Shown one piece after another: positions 26,538 through 35,054 of a stretch of DNA of 64,000 nt (the stretch's first letter is position 1; the number at the start of each line of letters is the position of its first letter). The position numbers were made by a program, and so were the translations under genes. Below the pieces are notes generated by a model. The model was given only the letters and a program-made list of their open reading frames with translations, searched no databases and had not been told where the DNA came from. Origin of the DNA: Comamonadaceae bacterium PBBC1 (lineage in GTDB: Bacteria; Pseudomonadota; Gammaproteobacteria; Burkholderiales; Burkholderiaceae_C); contig NKIP01000006.1 in the NCBI GenBank assembly GCA_002256145.1, positions 1 through 64,000 of the forward strand. The letters are read 5' to 3'.

Positions 26538-26941
26538 GCAAAATCACCAAAACCGACCAAGAGTGGCGCGAGCTGCTGGCCGCCAAAGGGGCAGAGCCTG
26601 TGGCCTACGCCGTCACGCGCCAGGCCGCCACCGAGCGCCCGTTCACCGGCAAATACGAGGGCCACTGGTCCAGCGGCATTTACCGCTGCATCTGCTGCGA
26701 CGCTGAACTCTTCAAATCCGACACCAAATTTGACGCCGGCTGCGGCTGGCCCAGCTTCTCACAAGCCTCGACCGACGGGGCCATCGAAGAGCGCGTGGAC
26801 AACAGCCACGGCATGCGACGGGTCGAAACCGTGTGCGCCCAATGCGGCGCGCACCTGGGCCATGTGTTCGAAGACGGCCCTGCGCCCACGGGCCTGCGCT
26901 ACTGCATGAACTCCGCCTCGTTAGACTTCGAGGCTTCCTGA
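26534..26941 (+). CDS. msrB: Peptide-methionine (R)-S-oxide reductase MsrB
   Basis: MsrB repairs methionine R-sulfoxide in oxidised proteins using thioredoxin. The 135-residue protein has the two zinc-binding CxxC pairs (CICCDAELF and CAQCGAHLG), the family core [10 protein letters not shown], and the catalytic Cys in [13 protein letters not shown] near the C-terminus. It is cytoplasmic, with no signal peptide. Its ATG overlaps the selO stop codon, so translation of the two is coupled. Confidence 0.95.
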   Translation: MSKITKTDQEWRELLAAKGAEPVAYAVTRQAATERPFTGKYEGHWSSGIYRCICCDAELFKSDTKFDAGCGWPSFSQASTDGAIEERVDNSHGMRRVETVCAQCGAHLGHVFEDGPAPTGLRYCMNSASLDFEAS

Positions 26942-26984
26942 TCCCAACCGGCTGCCCTTTTGGTGCAGCCTACGCACCCATTTC

Positions 26985-27527
26985 ATGAAATTCATCCTCG
27001 ACTTTTTCCCCATCCTGCTGTTTTTTGGCGCTTACAAGATGGGCGACATCTACACCGCTACGGCGGTGCTCATGGGCGCCACCGTGCTGCAAACGGCCAT
27101 CATTTACAAAATGGACGGCAAACTGCAGACCATGCACAAGATCACGCTGGTGCTGGTGCTGGGCTTTGGTGCCCTGACCCTGGGCCTGCATGACGAGCGC
27201 TTCATCAAGTGGAAACCCACGTTGTTGTACTCGGGCCTGGCCATTGCTTTGGCCGTGGCGCATTGGTTTTTAAAGAAAAACTTCCTGCACATGCTGCTGG
27301 GCACGCAACTGCAGCTGCCCCATGCCGTGTGGAACCGCCTGAACCTGTCGTGGATGCTGTACTGCGTTTTCATGGCCACCATCAATGCCTACGTGGCGCA
27401 CTATTTCAGCACCGAAGACTGGGTGAACTTCAAGCTCTGGGGCTATGTGTTCCCAGTGGTGTTCATCTTGGGTCAAGGGCTCTACATCTCGCGCTTTTTG
27501 CCCAAAGACGAGGACAAGCAGCCATGA
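26985..27527 (+). CDS. yciB: YciB/IspZ family inner-membrane protein (septation protein A)
   Basis: This is a five-helix inner-membrane protein of 180 residues, the family length. It begins [18 protein letters not shown] and has the conserved WKPTLLY, '[18 protein letters not shown]' and '[14 protein letters not shown]' segments. Family members affect cell-envelope synthesis and intracellular septation; the mechanism is unclear. Its stop overlaps the BolA-type start in an ATGA junction. Confidence 0.93.
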   Translation: MKFILDFFPILLFFGAYKMGDIYTATAVLMGATVLQTAIIYKMDGKLQTMHKITLVLVLGFGALTLGLHDERFIKWKPTLLYSGLAIALAVAHWFLKKNFLHMLLGTQLQLPHAVWNRLNLSWMLYCVFMATINAYVAHYFSTEDWVNFKLWGYVFPVVFILGQGLYISRFLPKDEDKQP

Positions 27528-27796
27528 ACCAGGCCACTTTGCCCCTGAGCGCCCAAATCCACGCCCGCCTGACCGAGCGTTTGCAACCTACTGAACTGCG
27601 TGTCACCGACGAGAGCGCTGCACATGCCGGCCACATGGGGGCCAACGACAGTGGCCAAGGCACCCACATGCGGGTGTGCATTGCTTCACCTTTGTTTACA
27701 GGCATCAGCCGCGTTCAGCGCCATCGCCTTGTGTATGATGCGCTGCAAGATTTCATTGACCAGGGCTTGCATGCCTTGGCCATCGAGCTGATCTGA
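27524..27796 (+). CDS. BolA family protein
   Basis: The reading frame is annotated from the ATG at 27524, which overlaps the yciB stop; the ORF track runs it back to 27209 in a shadow frame. The 90-residue product has the BolA pattern: an N-terminal helix ([20 protein letters not shown]), a His-containing loop ([11 protein letters not shown]), '[28 protein letters not shown]' type sequence and a final short helix with HALAIELI. BolA proteins partner with monothiol glutaredoxins in iron-sulfur handling. The His-rich loop before the GTHMR strand resembles cluster-binding BolA types. Confidence 0.9.
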   Translation: MNQATLPLSAQIHARLTERLQPTELRVTDESAAHAGHMGANDSGQGTHMRVCIASPLFTGISRVQRHRLVYDALQDFIDQGLHALAIELI

Positions 27797-27800
27797 ATCC

Positions 27801-27836
27801 GGGCCGTCACCCACATCGGTGGCAGCCCCTTTTTTT
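27801..27836 (+). terminator. Rho-independent terminator after the BolA-family gene
   Basis: GGGC-CGT-CACC...GGTG-GCA-GCCC forms an interrupted stem followed by CTTTTTTT. It ends the selO-msrB-yciB-bolA transcript. Confidence 0.7.
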
Positions 27837-27881
27837 GAACCCTTCACTTACACCTGACACAACGTCATTGAGGAAAAAAAG

Positions 27882-28655
27882 ATGAAAAAGCAAATGCTCA
27901 GCGCCGCTTTGGTGGCCCTGTTGGCGGTACCCGCCATGGCACAAAACTTGGCCGTGGTCAACGGCAAGCCCGTGCCATCTTCGCGCGTCAAAGCGCTGCA
28001 GCAGCAAGTTGAAGCCTCTGGCCGCCCGGTCACCCCCGAAGTGCTGGCCCAGATCAAAGAAGAGCTGATCGCCCGCGAAGTGTTCATGCAAGAAGCCCGC
28101 AAGCGCGGCCTGGACGCCAGCGACGATTACAAAACCCAGCTGGAACTGGCCCGTCAAACCATCTTGATCCGCCAGTTGTTTGCCGACTTTCAAAAGAAAA
28201 ACCCCGTCACCGATGCCGACATCAAGGCCGAATACGACAAGTTTGCTGCGGCCAACGGTGGCAAGGAATACCGTGCACGTCACATTTTGGTCGAGACCGA
28301 AGCCGACGCCAAAGCCCTGATCGCCGAAATCAAAAAAGGCGGCAGCTTTGAAGAGTTGGCCAAAAAAGCCTCCAAAGACCCAGGCTCTGGCGCCAACGGT
28401 GGTGACCTGGATTGGGCCGCAGCGGGCAGCTACGTGCCCGAGTTCTCGGTTGCCATGACCAAGCTCGAAAAAGGCCAAATGACCGACACGCCCGTCAAGA
28501 GCCAATTTGGCTTCCACATCATCCGCGTTGACGACGTGCGTGAAGCCCAGTTGCCCAAGCTCGACGAGGTCAAACCCCAGATTTCACAGCAGCTGCAACA
28601 GCAAAAACTGGCCAAGTTCCAGGAAGACCTGCGCAGCAAAGCCAAGATTCAGTGA
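27882..28655 (+). CDS. Parvulin-type peptidyl-prolyl cis-trans isomerase, periplasmic
   Basis: This is a PpiC/SurA-type folding helper of 257 residues. A Sec signal (MKKQMLSAALVALLAVPAMA, cleavage before QNL) sends it to the periplasm. A SurA-like N-terminal helical region follows (residues 20-120), and the parvulin domain starts near 130 with YRARHILVETEADAKALIAEIKKGGSFEELAKKAS and ends with 'KSQFGFHIIRVDDVRE'. A strong Shine-Dalgarno (GAGGAAA) precedes the ATG. It has its own terminator, so it is probably monocistronic. Confidence 0.93.
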   Translation: MKKQMLSAALVALLAVPAMAQNLAVVNGKPVPSSRVKALQQQVEASGRPVTPEVLAQIKEELIAREVFMQEARKRGLDASDDYKTQLELARQTILIRQLFADFQKKNPVTDADIKAEYDKFAAANGGKEYRARHILVETEADAKALIAEIKKGGSFEELAKKASKDPGSGANGGDLDWAAAGSYVPEFSVAMTKLEKGQMTDTPVKSQFGFHIIRVDDVREAQLPKLDEVKPQISQQLQQQKLAKFQEDLRSKAKIQ

Positions 28656-28681
28656 TCTGAGTTCTTGCTGCTTGCAACCCC

Positions 28682-28710
28682 AAAACGCGGCTTCGGCCGC
28701 GTTTTTTCTT
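28682..28710 (+). terminator. Rho-independent terminator after the parvulin gene
   Basis: AAAACGCGGC-TTC-GGCCGCGTTTTTT is a GC-rich stem with a T-run, 25 bp after the stop codon. Confidence 0.9.
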
Positions 28711-28733
28711 TCAAGCTGGGATAATCGCACCCC

Positions 28734-30704
28734 ATGCAGCCCCACCACCTCGAACTCCTCGCCCCCGCCCGTACCTTCGACATCGGCATCGAAGCCATCA
28801 ACCATGGGGCGGACGCGGTCTACATTGGCGGCCCGTCTTTTGGGGCGCGCTCCACGGCGGACAACAGCATCCAGGACATCGCCAAGCTGGTGCAATACGC
28901 GCACCGCTTTCACAGCCGGATTTTTGTCACGCTCAACACCATCTTGCGTGATGACGAGCTGGAAGGTGCGCGCAAGCTGGCATGGCAGCTGTACGACGCG
29001 GGTGTGGACGCGCTGATCGTGCAAGACATGGGTTTGCTGGAGATCGACATGCCGCCGATCCAGCTGCACGCCAGCACCCAAACCGACATTCGCACGCCCG
29101 AGAAAGCCAAGTTTTTGCAAGACGCAGGTCTGTCGCAAATCGTATTGGCCCGTGAACTCACATTGCCACAGATCAGTGCCATCCGCGATGTGATCGACAC
29201 CGAACGCACCGTGATCGAATTCTTCGTGCACGGCGCTTTGTGCGTGGCCTACAGCGGCCAATGCTTCATCAGCCACGCCCACACCGGCCGCAGCGCCAAC
29301 CGGGGCGATTGCTCGCAAGCGTGCCGCCTGCCCTACGAGGTCAAAGACGCGCAAGGCCGCATCGTGGCGCACGACAAGCATGTGCTGAGCATGAAGGACA
29401 ACAACCAGAGCGAGAACCTGCGCGATCTGGTGGACGCGGGCATCCGCAGCTTCAAAATTGAAGGCCGCTACAAGGACATGGCCTATGTGAAAAACATCAC
29501 GGCCCATTACCGCAAGCTGTTTGACGAAGTGCTGAGCGAGCGCCCGGAGTTGGCTGCCGCCTCACACGGCCGCACCACCTTCAGCTTCGAGCCCGACCCG
29601 AACCAGAACTTCAACCGCGAGTTCACCGACTACTTTGTGCAGGGCCGCAAAGAAGACATTGGCGCGTTTGACACACCCAAAAACCCCGGCCAGCCGATTG
29701 GGTGGGTCAGCAAGGTCACGCCCGAGCACGTCGAAATCACCACCGACGACCCGACCACCGAACTGCACAACGGCGATGGCCTGTGTTACTACGACCTGCA
29801 AAAAGAACTGGTGGGCCTGCAAATCAACCGCGCCGAAGCGCAAAAAGCCAAAGGGGTTTGGCGACTGTTCCCCAAAGACCCGATGGACGGCTTCAAAGAT
29901 TTGCGCCAAGGCGTGCAGGTCAACCGCAACCGCGACATGAGCTGGGTGCGCACGCTGGACAAAAAATCGGCTGAGCGCCGCATGGGTGTGTGGATGCAAC
30001 TGGCAGAAAACAAAGATGGGCTGCAACTGACCCTGACCGACGAGGTCGGCCACAGCGCCACGGCGCACATGGCCATCGCCTGGCAAGCCCCCAAAGATGC
30101 CGCCCAAGCCGAGGACAAACTCAAAACCGCCTTGGGCAAACTGGGCGACACCTTGTTTGAACCGCTGGATGTTCAAGTCGCCCTGCCCCGCCCCTGGTTT
30201 GTGCCGCCCTCTCAGCTCAACGCCTTGCGCCGCGACGCCGTGCAGGCGCTGGAAACGGCACGCGCTCAAGGCCTGCACCGCCTGCCGCGTGCCGTGCCGG
30301 TGGAGCCGCCCGTGGCTTACCCCGAAGACACGCTCACCTATTTGGCCAATGTGTTCAACCAAAAAGCCCGCGATTTTTACGCCAAACACGGCGTGAAGGT
30401 CATCGATGCGGCCTATGAAAGCCAGGAAGAATTGGGCGAAGTGAGCCTGATGATCACCAAACACTGCGTGCGCTTTAGCCTCAGCCTGTGCCCCAAACAG
30501 GCCAAAGGCGTGACGGGCGTGCAGGGCACCGTGAAAGCCGAGCCCATGCAGCTGATCAATGGCAAGGAAAAACTCACCCTGCGTTTTGACTGCAAACCCT
30601 GCGAAATGCATGTGGTGGGCAAGATCAAAAAATCGGTGCTCAACGCCGTGCCGGAAAGCCCGGTGCAGTTTTACAAGACACGGCCTGTGGTGGGACTGCA
30701 CTGA
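28734..30704 (+). CDS. rlhA: U32 family protein RlhA (23S rRNA C2501 hydroxylation)
   Basis: U32 'peptidase' proteins include TrhP (about 450 residues) and the longer RlhA (about 650), which supports hydroxylation of 23S rRNA C2501. At 656 residues this protein matches RlhA. It has the U32 core (LELLAPARTFDIGIEAINHGADAVYIG at the start, FVHGALCVAYSGQCFISH near 165 and NRGDCSQACRLPYE near 190, with the Cys residues that probably bind an iron-sulfur cluster). The long C-terminal half carries further Cys (SLCPK, FDCKPCEMH). It is a single gene with its own upstream terminator. Confidence 0.9.
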   Translation: MQPHHLELLAPARTFDIGIEAINHGADAVYIGGPSFGARSTADNSIQDIAKLVQYAHRFHSRIFVTLNTILRDDELEGARKLAWQLYDAGVDALIVQDMGLLEIDMPPIQLHASTQTDIRTPEKAKFLQDAGLSQIVLARELTLPQISAIRDVIDTERTVIEFFVHGALCVAYSGQCFISHAHTGRSANRGDCSQACRLPYEVKDAQGRIVAHDKHVLSMKDNNQSENLRDLVDAGIRSFKIEGRYKDMAYVKNITAHYRKLFDEVLSERPELAAASHGRTTFSFEPDPNQNFNREFTDYFVQGRKEDIGAFDTPKNPGQPIGWVSKVTPEHVEITTDDPTTELHNGDGLCYYDLQKELVGLQINRAEAQKAKGVWRLFPKDPMDGFKDLRQGVQVNRNRDMSWVRTLDKKSAERRMGVWMQLAENKDGLQLTLTDEVGHSATAHMAIAWQAPKDAAQAEDKLKTALGKLGDTLFEPLDVQVALPRPWFVPPSQLNALRRDAVQALETARAQGLHRLPRAVPVEPPVAYPEDTLTYLANVFNQKARDFYAKHGVKVIDAAYESQEELGEVSLMITKHCVRFSLSLCPKQAKGVTGVQGTVKAEPMQLINGKEKLTLRFDCKPCEMHVVGKIKKSVLNAVPESPVQFYKTRPVVGLH

Positions 30705-30785
30705 ACGGCTGAGATCGTTCAGCTCTAGGGGGCAACAAGGCGCATGCCTTGATGGTCGTTTTAAATTTGTTCATTCCATGCTTAA

Positions 30786-30812
30786 ATTGATAAAAATTTT
30801 ATTTTTATCAAT
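30786..30812. promoter_or_regulatory. Perfect 11-bp palindrome before the histidine kinase gene
   Basis: ATTGATAAAAA-TTTTA-TTTTTATCAAT ends 12 bp before the ATG at 30825. It is extremely AT-rich in a GC-rich genome. It is more likely an operator than a ribosome site; no Shine-Dalgarno is visible for the kinase gene. Confidence 0.55.
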
Positions 30813-30824
30813 AAATGACCCAGC

Positions 30825-32261
30825 ATGGCTGCCTACAACGTCCAAAGTCTATTCATCTTCTTTGGGCTGGTTTCCTTGCTCGGGGGTCTGGCGGCAAGTT
30901 TGTTTTTTTATCGCCTTGACGCCTCGGCCCGCTATTGGACGGTGGCGGCGTTGCTTTGGGGTGTGACCGGCATACCCACTGTTTTTCGCGATGTTTTGCC
31001 TCCGCTGTGGTCTTACAGCATCCCCATCGGTCTCAACAGCGCCAGTTTTGTGTTGATGGGCTTGGGGATCGCACGGCTGTATAACCACTCACCCCAACTT
31101 CGCCGCTTGATGGCCCTGGCCGCAGGCACGGCGGTGTTCATTGTGCTCATGGAGTGGTGCCGCATCCACCTGGGGCCCAAGGCCAGCTTGTTCTTGTCGG
31201 TCATGGCGTTCGGGATTCCCTCTGTGCTGTCGATTTGGCCCGCCCGACAGGTGTACCGCCAAACCAGCAACCCTTTTGCTTGGCACATGCAATGGGTGCT
31301 GGGCGGCTTGGGCTTGCTGCATTTTGTTCGGCTTCAGGCCTGGATAGCCCCGTGGCGCATCGAAACCTTCACCCAGGACCATTGGACACTGGCCTTGTGG
31401 TCACTGATTTTTGTGTTCGGACTTTTACGCTACGTGATGTATGTGGCCATGCGCATTCAGGAACAAGCCCAAGATTTGTCACAAAAGGCCCTGGAAAGTG
31501 CCCGCTTGCAGGCCAACCGCCGCTTGCTTGAAGAGTTGTCACAACACGAACGACAGCGCAGTTTAGGTTTTATTTCGGGTGCCATATGCCACGAATTGAA
31601 CCAACCCTTGACGGCCATTCAAGGGTACGCGGAGCTGGCGCAGCACCGGGTTCAGACCCAAATGCTGAACGACCCCGCCCTGTCCCAGTGTCTTGAAGGC
31701 ATTGTCCATGCCAACCAAAGGGCCAGCGAGATGGTGCGAAGCATTCGCCAATATGCCTCACCGGCCTGCCATGCCACAGAGCGCATCAGTTTGCGCGACA
31801 CGCTGAACAGTGCCTGCACCTTGCTTCACATCGAAGCTCAAGAAAATGGCGTCACGCTTCAAAAGCCCTTCAACATGCCACAGGCTTGGATTCAGGCCGA
31901 TGCGCTGCAGCTGACACTGGTCTGGCAAAACCTGATGCGCAACGCCATCACAGCCATGGCGCATTCAACGCAGCGGCAGCTGACCATCACTTGGTTGCCA
32001 GAAGGCTCAAATGGGGTTTTGAGCTTTCAAGACACCGGCCCGGGGTTTCCAGCCGACGCTGAAAAATTTGTCATGATGCCCTTCACCAACGATCGGTCCC
32101 CGGGCTGGGGCGTGGGACTGTCCGTGGCCCGCCACATCATTGCAGGTGCAGGCGGAAAACTCTGGTTTCACAACCTTCCAGGCGGCGGTGCCTGTGTCAG
32201 GGTGCAGCTGCCCATTGACGAGTTATCCTTGCCCATGGATGCGCGGCACCCGCAAGCTTGA
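30825..32261 (+). CDS. Membrane sensor histidine kinase (orphan)
   Basis: The 478-residue protein starts with about seven hydrophobic segments (residues 8-205) without a known sensor domain, then a coiled linker (LSQKALESARLQANRRLLEELSQ), a HisKA domain with the phospho-acceptor His256 in GAICHELNQPLTAIQGYAEL, and an HATPase domain with N-box WQNLMRNAITAMA, G1 box DTGPGF and G2 box GWGVGLSVARHIIAGAGG. The HELNQPLT form is typical of a large group of kinases including those with 7TM sensors. No response regulator gene lies next to it, so its partner is elsewhere. Confidence 0.9.
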   Translation: MAAYNVQSLFIFFGLVSLLGGLAASLFFYRLDASARYWTVAALLWGVTGIPTVFRDVLPPLWSYSIPIGLNSASFVLMGLGIARLYNHSPQLRRLMALAAGTAVFIVLMEWCRIHLGPKASLFLSVMAFGIPSVLSIWPARQVYRQTSNPFAWHMQWVLGGLGLLHFVRLQAWIAPWRIETFTQDHWTLALWSLIFVFGLLRYVMYVAMRIQEQAQDLSQKALESARLQANRRLLEELSQHERQRSLGFISGAICHELNQPLTAIQGYAELAQHRVQTQMLNDPALSQCLEGIVHANQRASEMVRSIRQYASPACHATERISLRDTLNSACTLLHIEAQENGVTLQKPFNMPQAWIQADALQLTLVWQNLMRNAITAMAHSTQRQLTITWLPEGSNGVLSFQDTGPGFPADAEKFVMMPFTNDRSPGWGVGLSVARHIIAGAGGKLWFHNLPGGGACVRVQLPIDELSLPMDARHPQA

Positions 32262-32346
32262 GCCCGATCCATCACCCATAAGAGAGGCAGTCACAGCGTC
32301 AGTGCCAACAAGAAGCGGCAAAACCCAACGCATTTGTTGTCGCCAA

Positions 32347-33357
32347 TCACTTTGAATTGGCCAAAGCGGGCAATGAAGACAGCGACGCTTCAAATTGGGC
32401 ACGCAAGCTGGCATCGGACACCTCCAGATACCGCATGGCCGATTTGACATCTTTCCAACCCACATAGGCCATGAGCGCCTTGAGGTCCCAGCCGCTGTCT
32501 CGGGCCCAGCCGGCAAAGCCCCGGCGCATGGAATGGCTGCTGTACGCCTCTGAGCCTTCGATGCCCACCTCACAAAACAGACTGCGCAGCAGAGGAATCA
32601 AGCTGTCGGCGTTCAAACCCTGCGCGGCAACACGGCCCCAACGGTCAATTTTTCGGTACACCGGCCCTTGGCTCAAGTTGGCCAAAGTGACCCAAGCCTG
32701 GTAGGCGCTCACCGGGCACAGTTGCGACAAGGCCGGGCAACTGTGATGTCGCCCAATGCTTTGACGGTCGGTTTTGCTGCTGCCCAAGTAACACACTAGC
32801 CCCTCGCCTGCCGTCATTTGGACATTTTCCACGCGCAAGTTGACCAGCTCATCCGAGCGAAATCCACGCCAAAAACCCAGCAACAAGAGACTTCGGTTGC
32901 GGGTATGCCGCAGCAACGCCGCCATGTCTTGCATGGTCTGGGCCTGTTCAATGCGCTCACCCAGCCACTGGTCAATGCGCTGAACCACCTCGATCTCGAG
33001 TGGGCGGGCTCTTTTTTCGGCCACCCCATGCAGCGAGCGTATGCCTTTGAACACCTGGCGCACTTTGCTGGCCTTGGTCGGATCAGCAAAGCCATGGTCC
33101 ATATGCCAGCGCGACAGGGCAGCCAATCGCTGGCGAAGGGTGTTGATCGCCAAGCTGCCCGCGTGATCGGCCAGGTATCGGCAGATCTCGTCGCTGGTGG
33201 TGGGCAACAAGCCACGCCACTCGACTTCGAAATGGCGCACTGCCGCCGCGTAGCTTCTGCGGGTGTTTTCTCGTTCGGCTGCGGCCAGGTACTGCTCGAC
33301 ACGGTCCACGTTCTCTCCTGTTGTGATGGGGGTTGCGCGGTGACCATGACTTGGCAT
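32347..33357 (-). CDS. Tyrosine-type site-specific recombinase
   Basis: Tyrosine recombinases cut and rejoin DNA at specific sites. The C-terminal catalytic domain shows the first Arg in GFRSDELVNL, a Lys in LGSSKTDRQS, the His-x-x-Arg box HSMRRG, a Trp in place of the second His (YVGWKDV) and the nucleophile Tyr in AMRYLEVSD. The N-terminal SAM-like core-binding domain covers about the first 110 residues. The start is uncertain: ATG at 33357 (MPSHGHRATP) is used; the ORF-track ATG at 33411 adds 18 basic residues. It diverges from the KfrA-like gene across a 229-bp AT-rich spacer. Confidence 0.88.
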   Translation of the reverse strand: MPSHGHRATPITTGENVDRVEQYLAAAERENTRRSYAAAVRHFEVEWRGLLPTTSDEICRYLADHAGSLAINTLRQRLAALSRWHMDHGFADPTKASKVRQVFKGIRSLHGVAEKRARPLEIEVVQRIDQWLGERIEQAQTMQDMAALLRHTRNRSLLLLGFWRGFRSDELVNLRVENVQMTAGEGLVCYLGSSKTDRQSIGRHHSCPALSQLCPVSAYQAWVTLANLSQGPVYRKIDRWGRVAAQGLNADSLIPLLRSLFCEVGIEGSEAYSSHSMRRGFAGWARDSGWDLKALMAYVGWKDVKSAMRYLEVSDASLRAQFEASLSSLPALANSK

Positions 33358-33474
33358 GTTATTTGGGCTTTTGCTGCGGCTGACCCGTTTGGGCCATGGC
33401 GTGATGCGCATCCATGCCCAAAACCGCTATTTTTTCCATTTTTCCAAGATCTAAAAGGCCGTGTTGACGATCAT

Positions 33475-33503
33475 ACATGGGGTAATCCGCCATTACCCCA
33501 TGT
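33475..33503. promoter_or_regulatory. 12-bp inverted repeat in the recombinase/kfrA spacer
   Basis: ACATGGGGTAAT-CCGCC-ATTACCCCATGT is a perfect inverted repeat with 5-bp spacer, between the divergent recombinase and KfrA-like genes. It could be an operator, or a recombination core site with two inverted arms for the adjacent tyrosine recombinase. Confidence 0.55.
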
Positions 33504-33544
33504 TAAATATTTTTTATTTTAAAAATTTTACAGGTAAATTTAGT

Positions 33545-33575
33545 ATGTAATATCATATTACGTAGTACGTTACAT
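33545..33575. promoter_or_regulatory. Nested palindromes at the KfrA-like gene start
   Basis: ATGTAA...TTACAT encloses GTAATAT-C-ATATTAC (33547-33561) and ACGTA-G-TACGT (33560-33570), ending 11 bp before the ATG at 33587. Autoregulation by the KfrA-like protein is the simplest reading, since plasmid KfrA binds inverted repeats at its own promoter. Confidence 0.6.
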
Positions 33576-33586
33576 TAAGGCACACC

Positions 33587-34696
33587 ATGGCAAGATCAGG
33601 CATTTACAAGGCAGAAGTGCTGCGGGCACGCGACGCGCTCGTGGCTGCGGGGCGGCATCCATCGATCGATGCGGTGCGCGAAGAACTGGGGCACACCGGC
33701 TCAAAAAGCACGATTCACCGCTTTTTGAAGGAAATTGAAGAGGAAGAAGGCCCCCAAACAGGTTCGCAAGCGAACCTGAGCGAAGCCCTGCAAGACTTGG
33801 TGGGGCGCTTGGCCGCACGCTTGAACGAAGAAGCCCAAGAACAAATCAGCCGGGCGCAAACCGAACACACCGAGCAAATGGGTCGCGTTCTGCAAGAACT
33901 CAGCGCACTGAAAACGCAAAACGCCCACACACACCAGGAATTGCAGCAAACGAACAAGGCCTTGGCCTCTGAAAAAACGACGCACGCCAAAACCCATGAC
34001 GCGCTGAACGCCAGAAACCTCGAATGCACCAAATTGACCCAGCAGGTGCTGGACCTTCAGGCCCAAATCGAGGGCCAGGGCAAACACATTCAATCGCTGG
34101 AAGAAAAACACCAGCACGCCCGCATGGCCCTTGACCACTTCAGGGAGTCAAGTCAAGCCCAAAGAACACAAGATCAGCGCAAGCATGAACAACAAGTTCA
34201 ATACCTTCAAACCGAATTAAGAACACTCAACGAAGCGTTGTCGGGCAAACAGCAAGAAGTCCTGCACCTGAGCCAGGAAAAAACACGCTTGACCACTGAT
34301 TTGTCGCGTAGCCAAAACGATTGGCTGCTGTGCAAAGAAGAGATCGAGGCCTTGCTGCCTTTGAAGGCATTGCTGGAGCAATCACGCCGAGACCAAAAAG
34401 CGCTGGGCCAACGGGTGGCCGAGTTGGAACTTTTGCACCAGCAATCTGAGGCCTCGGGTCAGGCCTTGCGCGAACGGATGGAGACCTTGAACGCTCAAAA
34501 ACAGCAGTCAGACTTGAGCCAGGCCATGCTCCAAGCCGCCTTGACGGTCCAAGAGCAAATGGTGTCAAGTTTGCTGGCCAAAATGACGGCCCTGCCCGAG
34601 TCGCATCCAGAACTGGCTCAAGAGCAGACTCAAGAAAAACCCCAAGATCAGGCACCAGAACACCCCTTGTCACAGTCACCCGCCTCCAAGCCATAA
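33587..34696 (+). CDS. KfrA-like DNA-binding coiled-coil protein
   Basis: KfrA of IncP plasmids is an autorepressor with a DNA-binding N-domain and a long alpha-helical tail. The 369-residue protein starts MARSGIYKAEVLRARDALVA and continues HPSIDAVREELGHTGSKSTIHRFLKEIE, matching the KfrA N-terminal domain (about residues 1-55). Residues 60-325 are Gln/Glu/Leu-rich heptad coiled coil, and the last 30 are Gln/Pro-rich. Here it is chromosomal and paired with a divergent recombinase. AAGG lies six bases before the ATG. Likely roles are autoregulation and architectural or partition-like DNA organisation; this is inference. Confidence 0.82.
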   Translation: MARSGIYKAEVLRARDALVAAGRHPSIDAVREELGHTGSKSTIHRFLKEIEEEEGPQTGSQANLSEALQDLVGRLAARLNEEAQEQISRAQTEHTEQMGRVLQELSALKTQNAHTHQELQQTNKALASEKTTHAKTHDALNARNLECTKLTQQVLDLQAQIEGQGKHIQSLEEKHQHARMALDHFRESSQAQRTQDQRKHEQQVQYLQTELRTLNEALSGKQQEVLHLSQEKTRLTTDLSRSQNDWLLCKEEIEALLPLKALLEQSRRDQKALGQRVAELELLHQQSEASGQALRERMETLNAQKQQSDLSQAMLQAALTVQEQMVSSLLAKMTALPESHPELAQEQTQEKPQDQAPEHPLSQSPASKP

Positions 34697-35054
34697 GGCG
34701 CCACCACCCCTGCGGGCGGCACGTGGCATTCATATGCGGGGCCTCTTGAGGTGCTGTGATGGATCCGGCTCGGTGAAGTTTGAATTGCCTTCCTGTTGGT
34801 CAGCCCTGCAGCCATATTTTGTTGTAAGAGCCTACCCCGGTCAGCGATGGCTTGCAGGGCCAATTCAAGGGGGTGTTCCACGCCCATCGCTCACGAGGTG
34901 GGCTCCCACAAAAAGGCGCAGGTCACAGACCCCATGGCAGTAGCGCCTGCGTACGCAGATGAACACTTGTTGACATTCTTTTGAACAACTTTGCTTGCAC
35001 GCGCAAGTGGGCTGCTAGCATGGACGTTGACCGATATTTCAGGCCTTGGTGCAC
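34697..35054. other. Intergenic stretch with a dispersed palindromic repeat
   Basis: No gene is seen in these 358 bp. It contains a GTGGGAGC-type repeat (34817-34914) related to those near 47.0 and 56.5 kb, and a CTTGC-ACGC-GCAAG hairpin at 34994-35007 just before the next gene. Confidence 0.6.
34817..34914. repeat. Dispersed palindromic repeat, copy 1
   Basis: It opens TTTTGTTGTAAGAGCC and closes GGGCTCCCACAAAAA, with a GCGATGG / CCATCGC-like inner pair. The pattern matches the copies at 46965-47182 and 56444-56523. Confidence 0.55.

Noticed and set aside
33490-33575. AT-rich palindromic stretch as a CRISPR or replication origin
   Set aside because: There are no regularly spaced direct repeats, and no iterons or DnaA-box cluster. 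Operators or recombination sites fit better.
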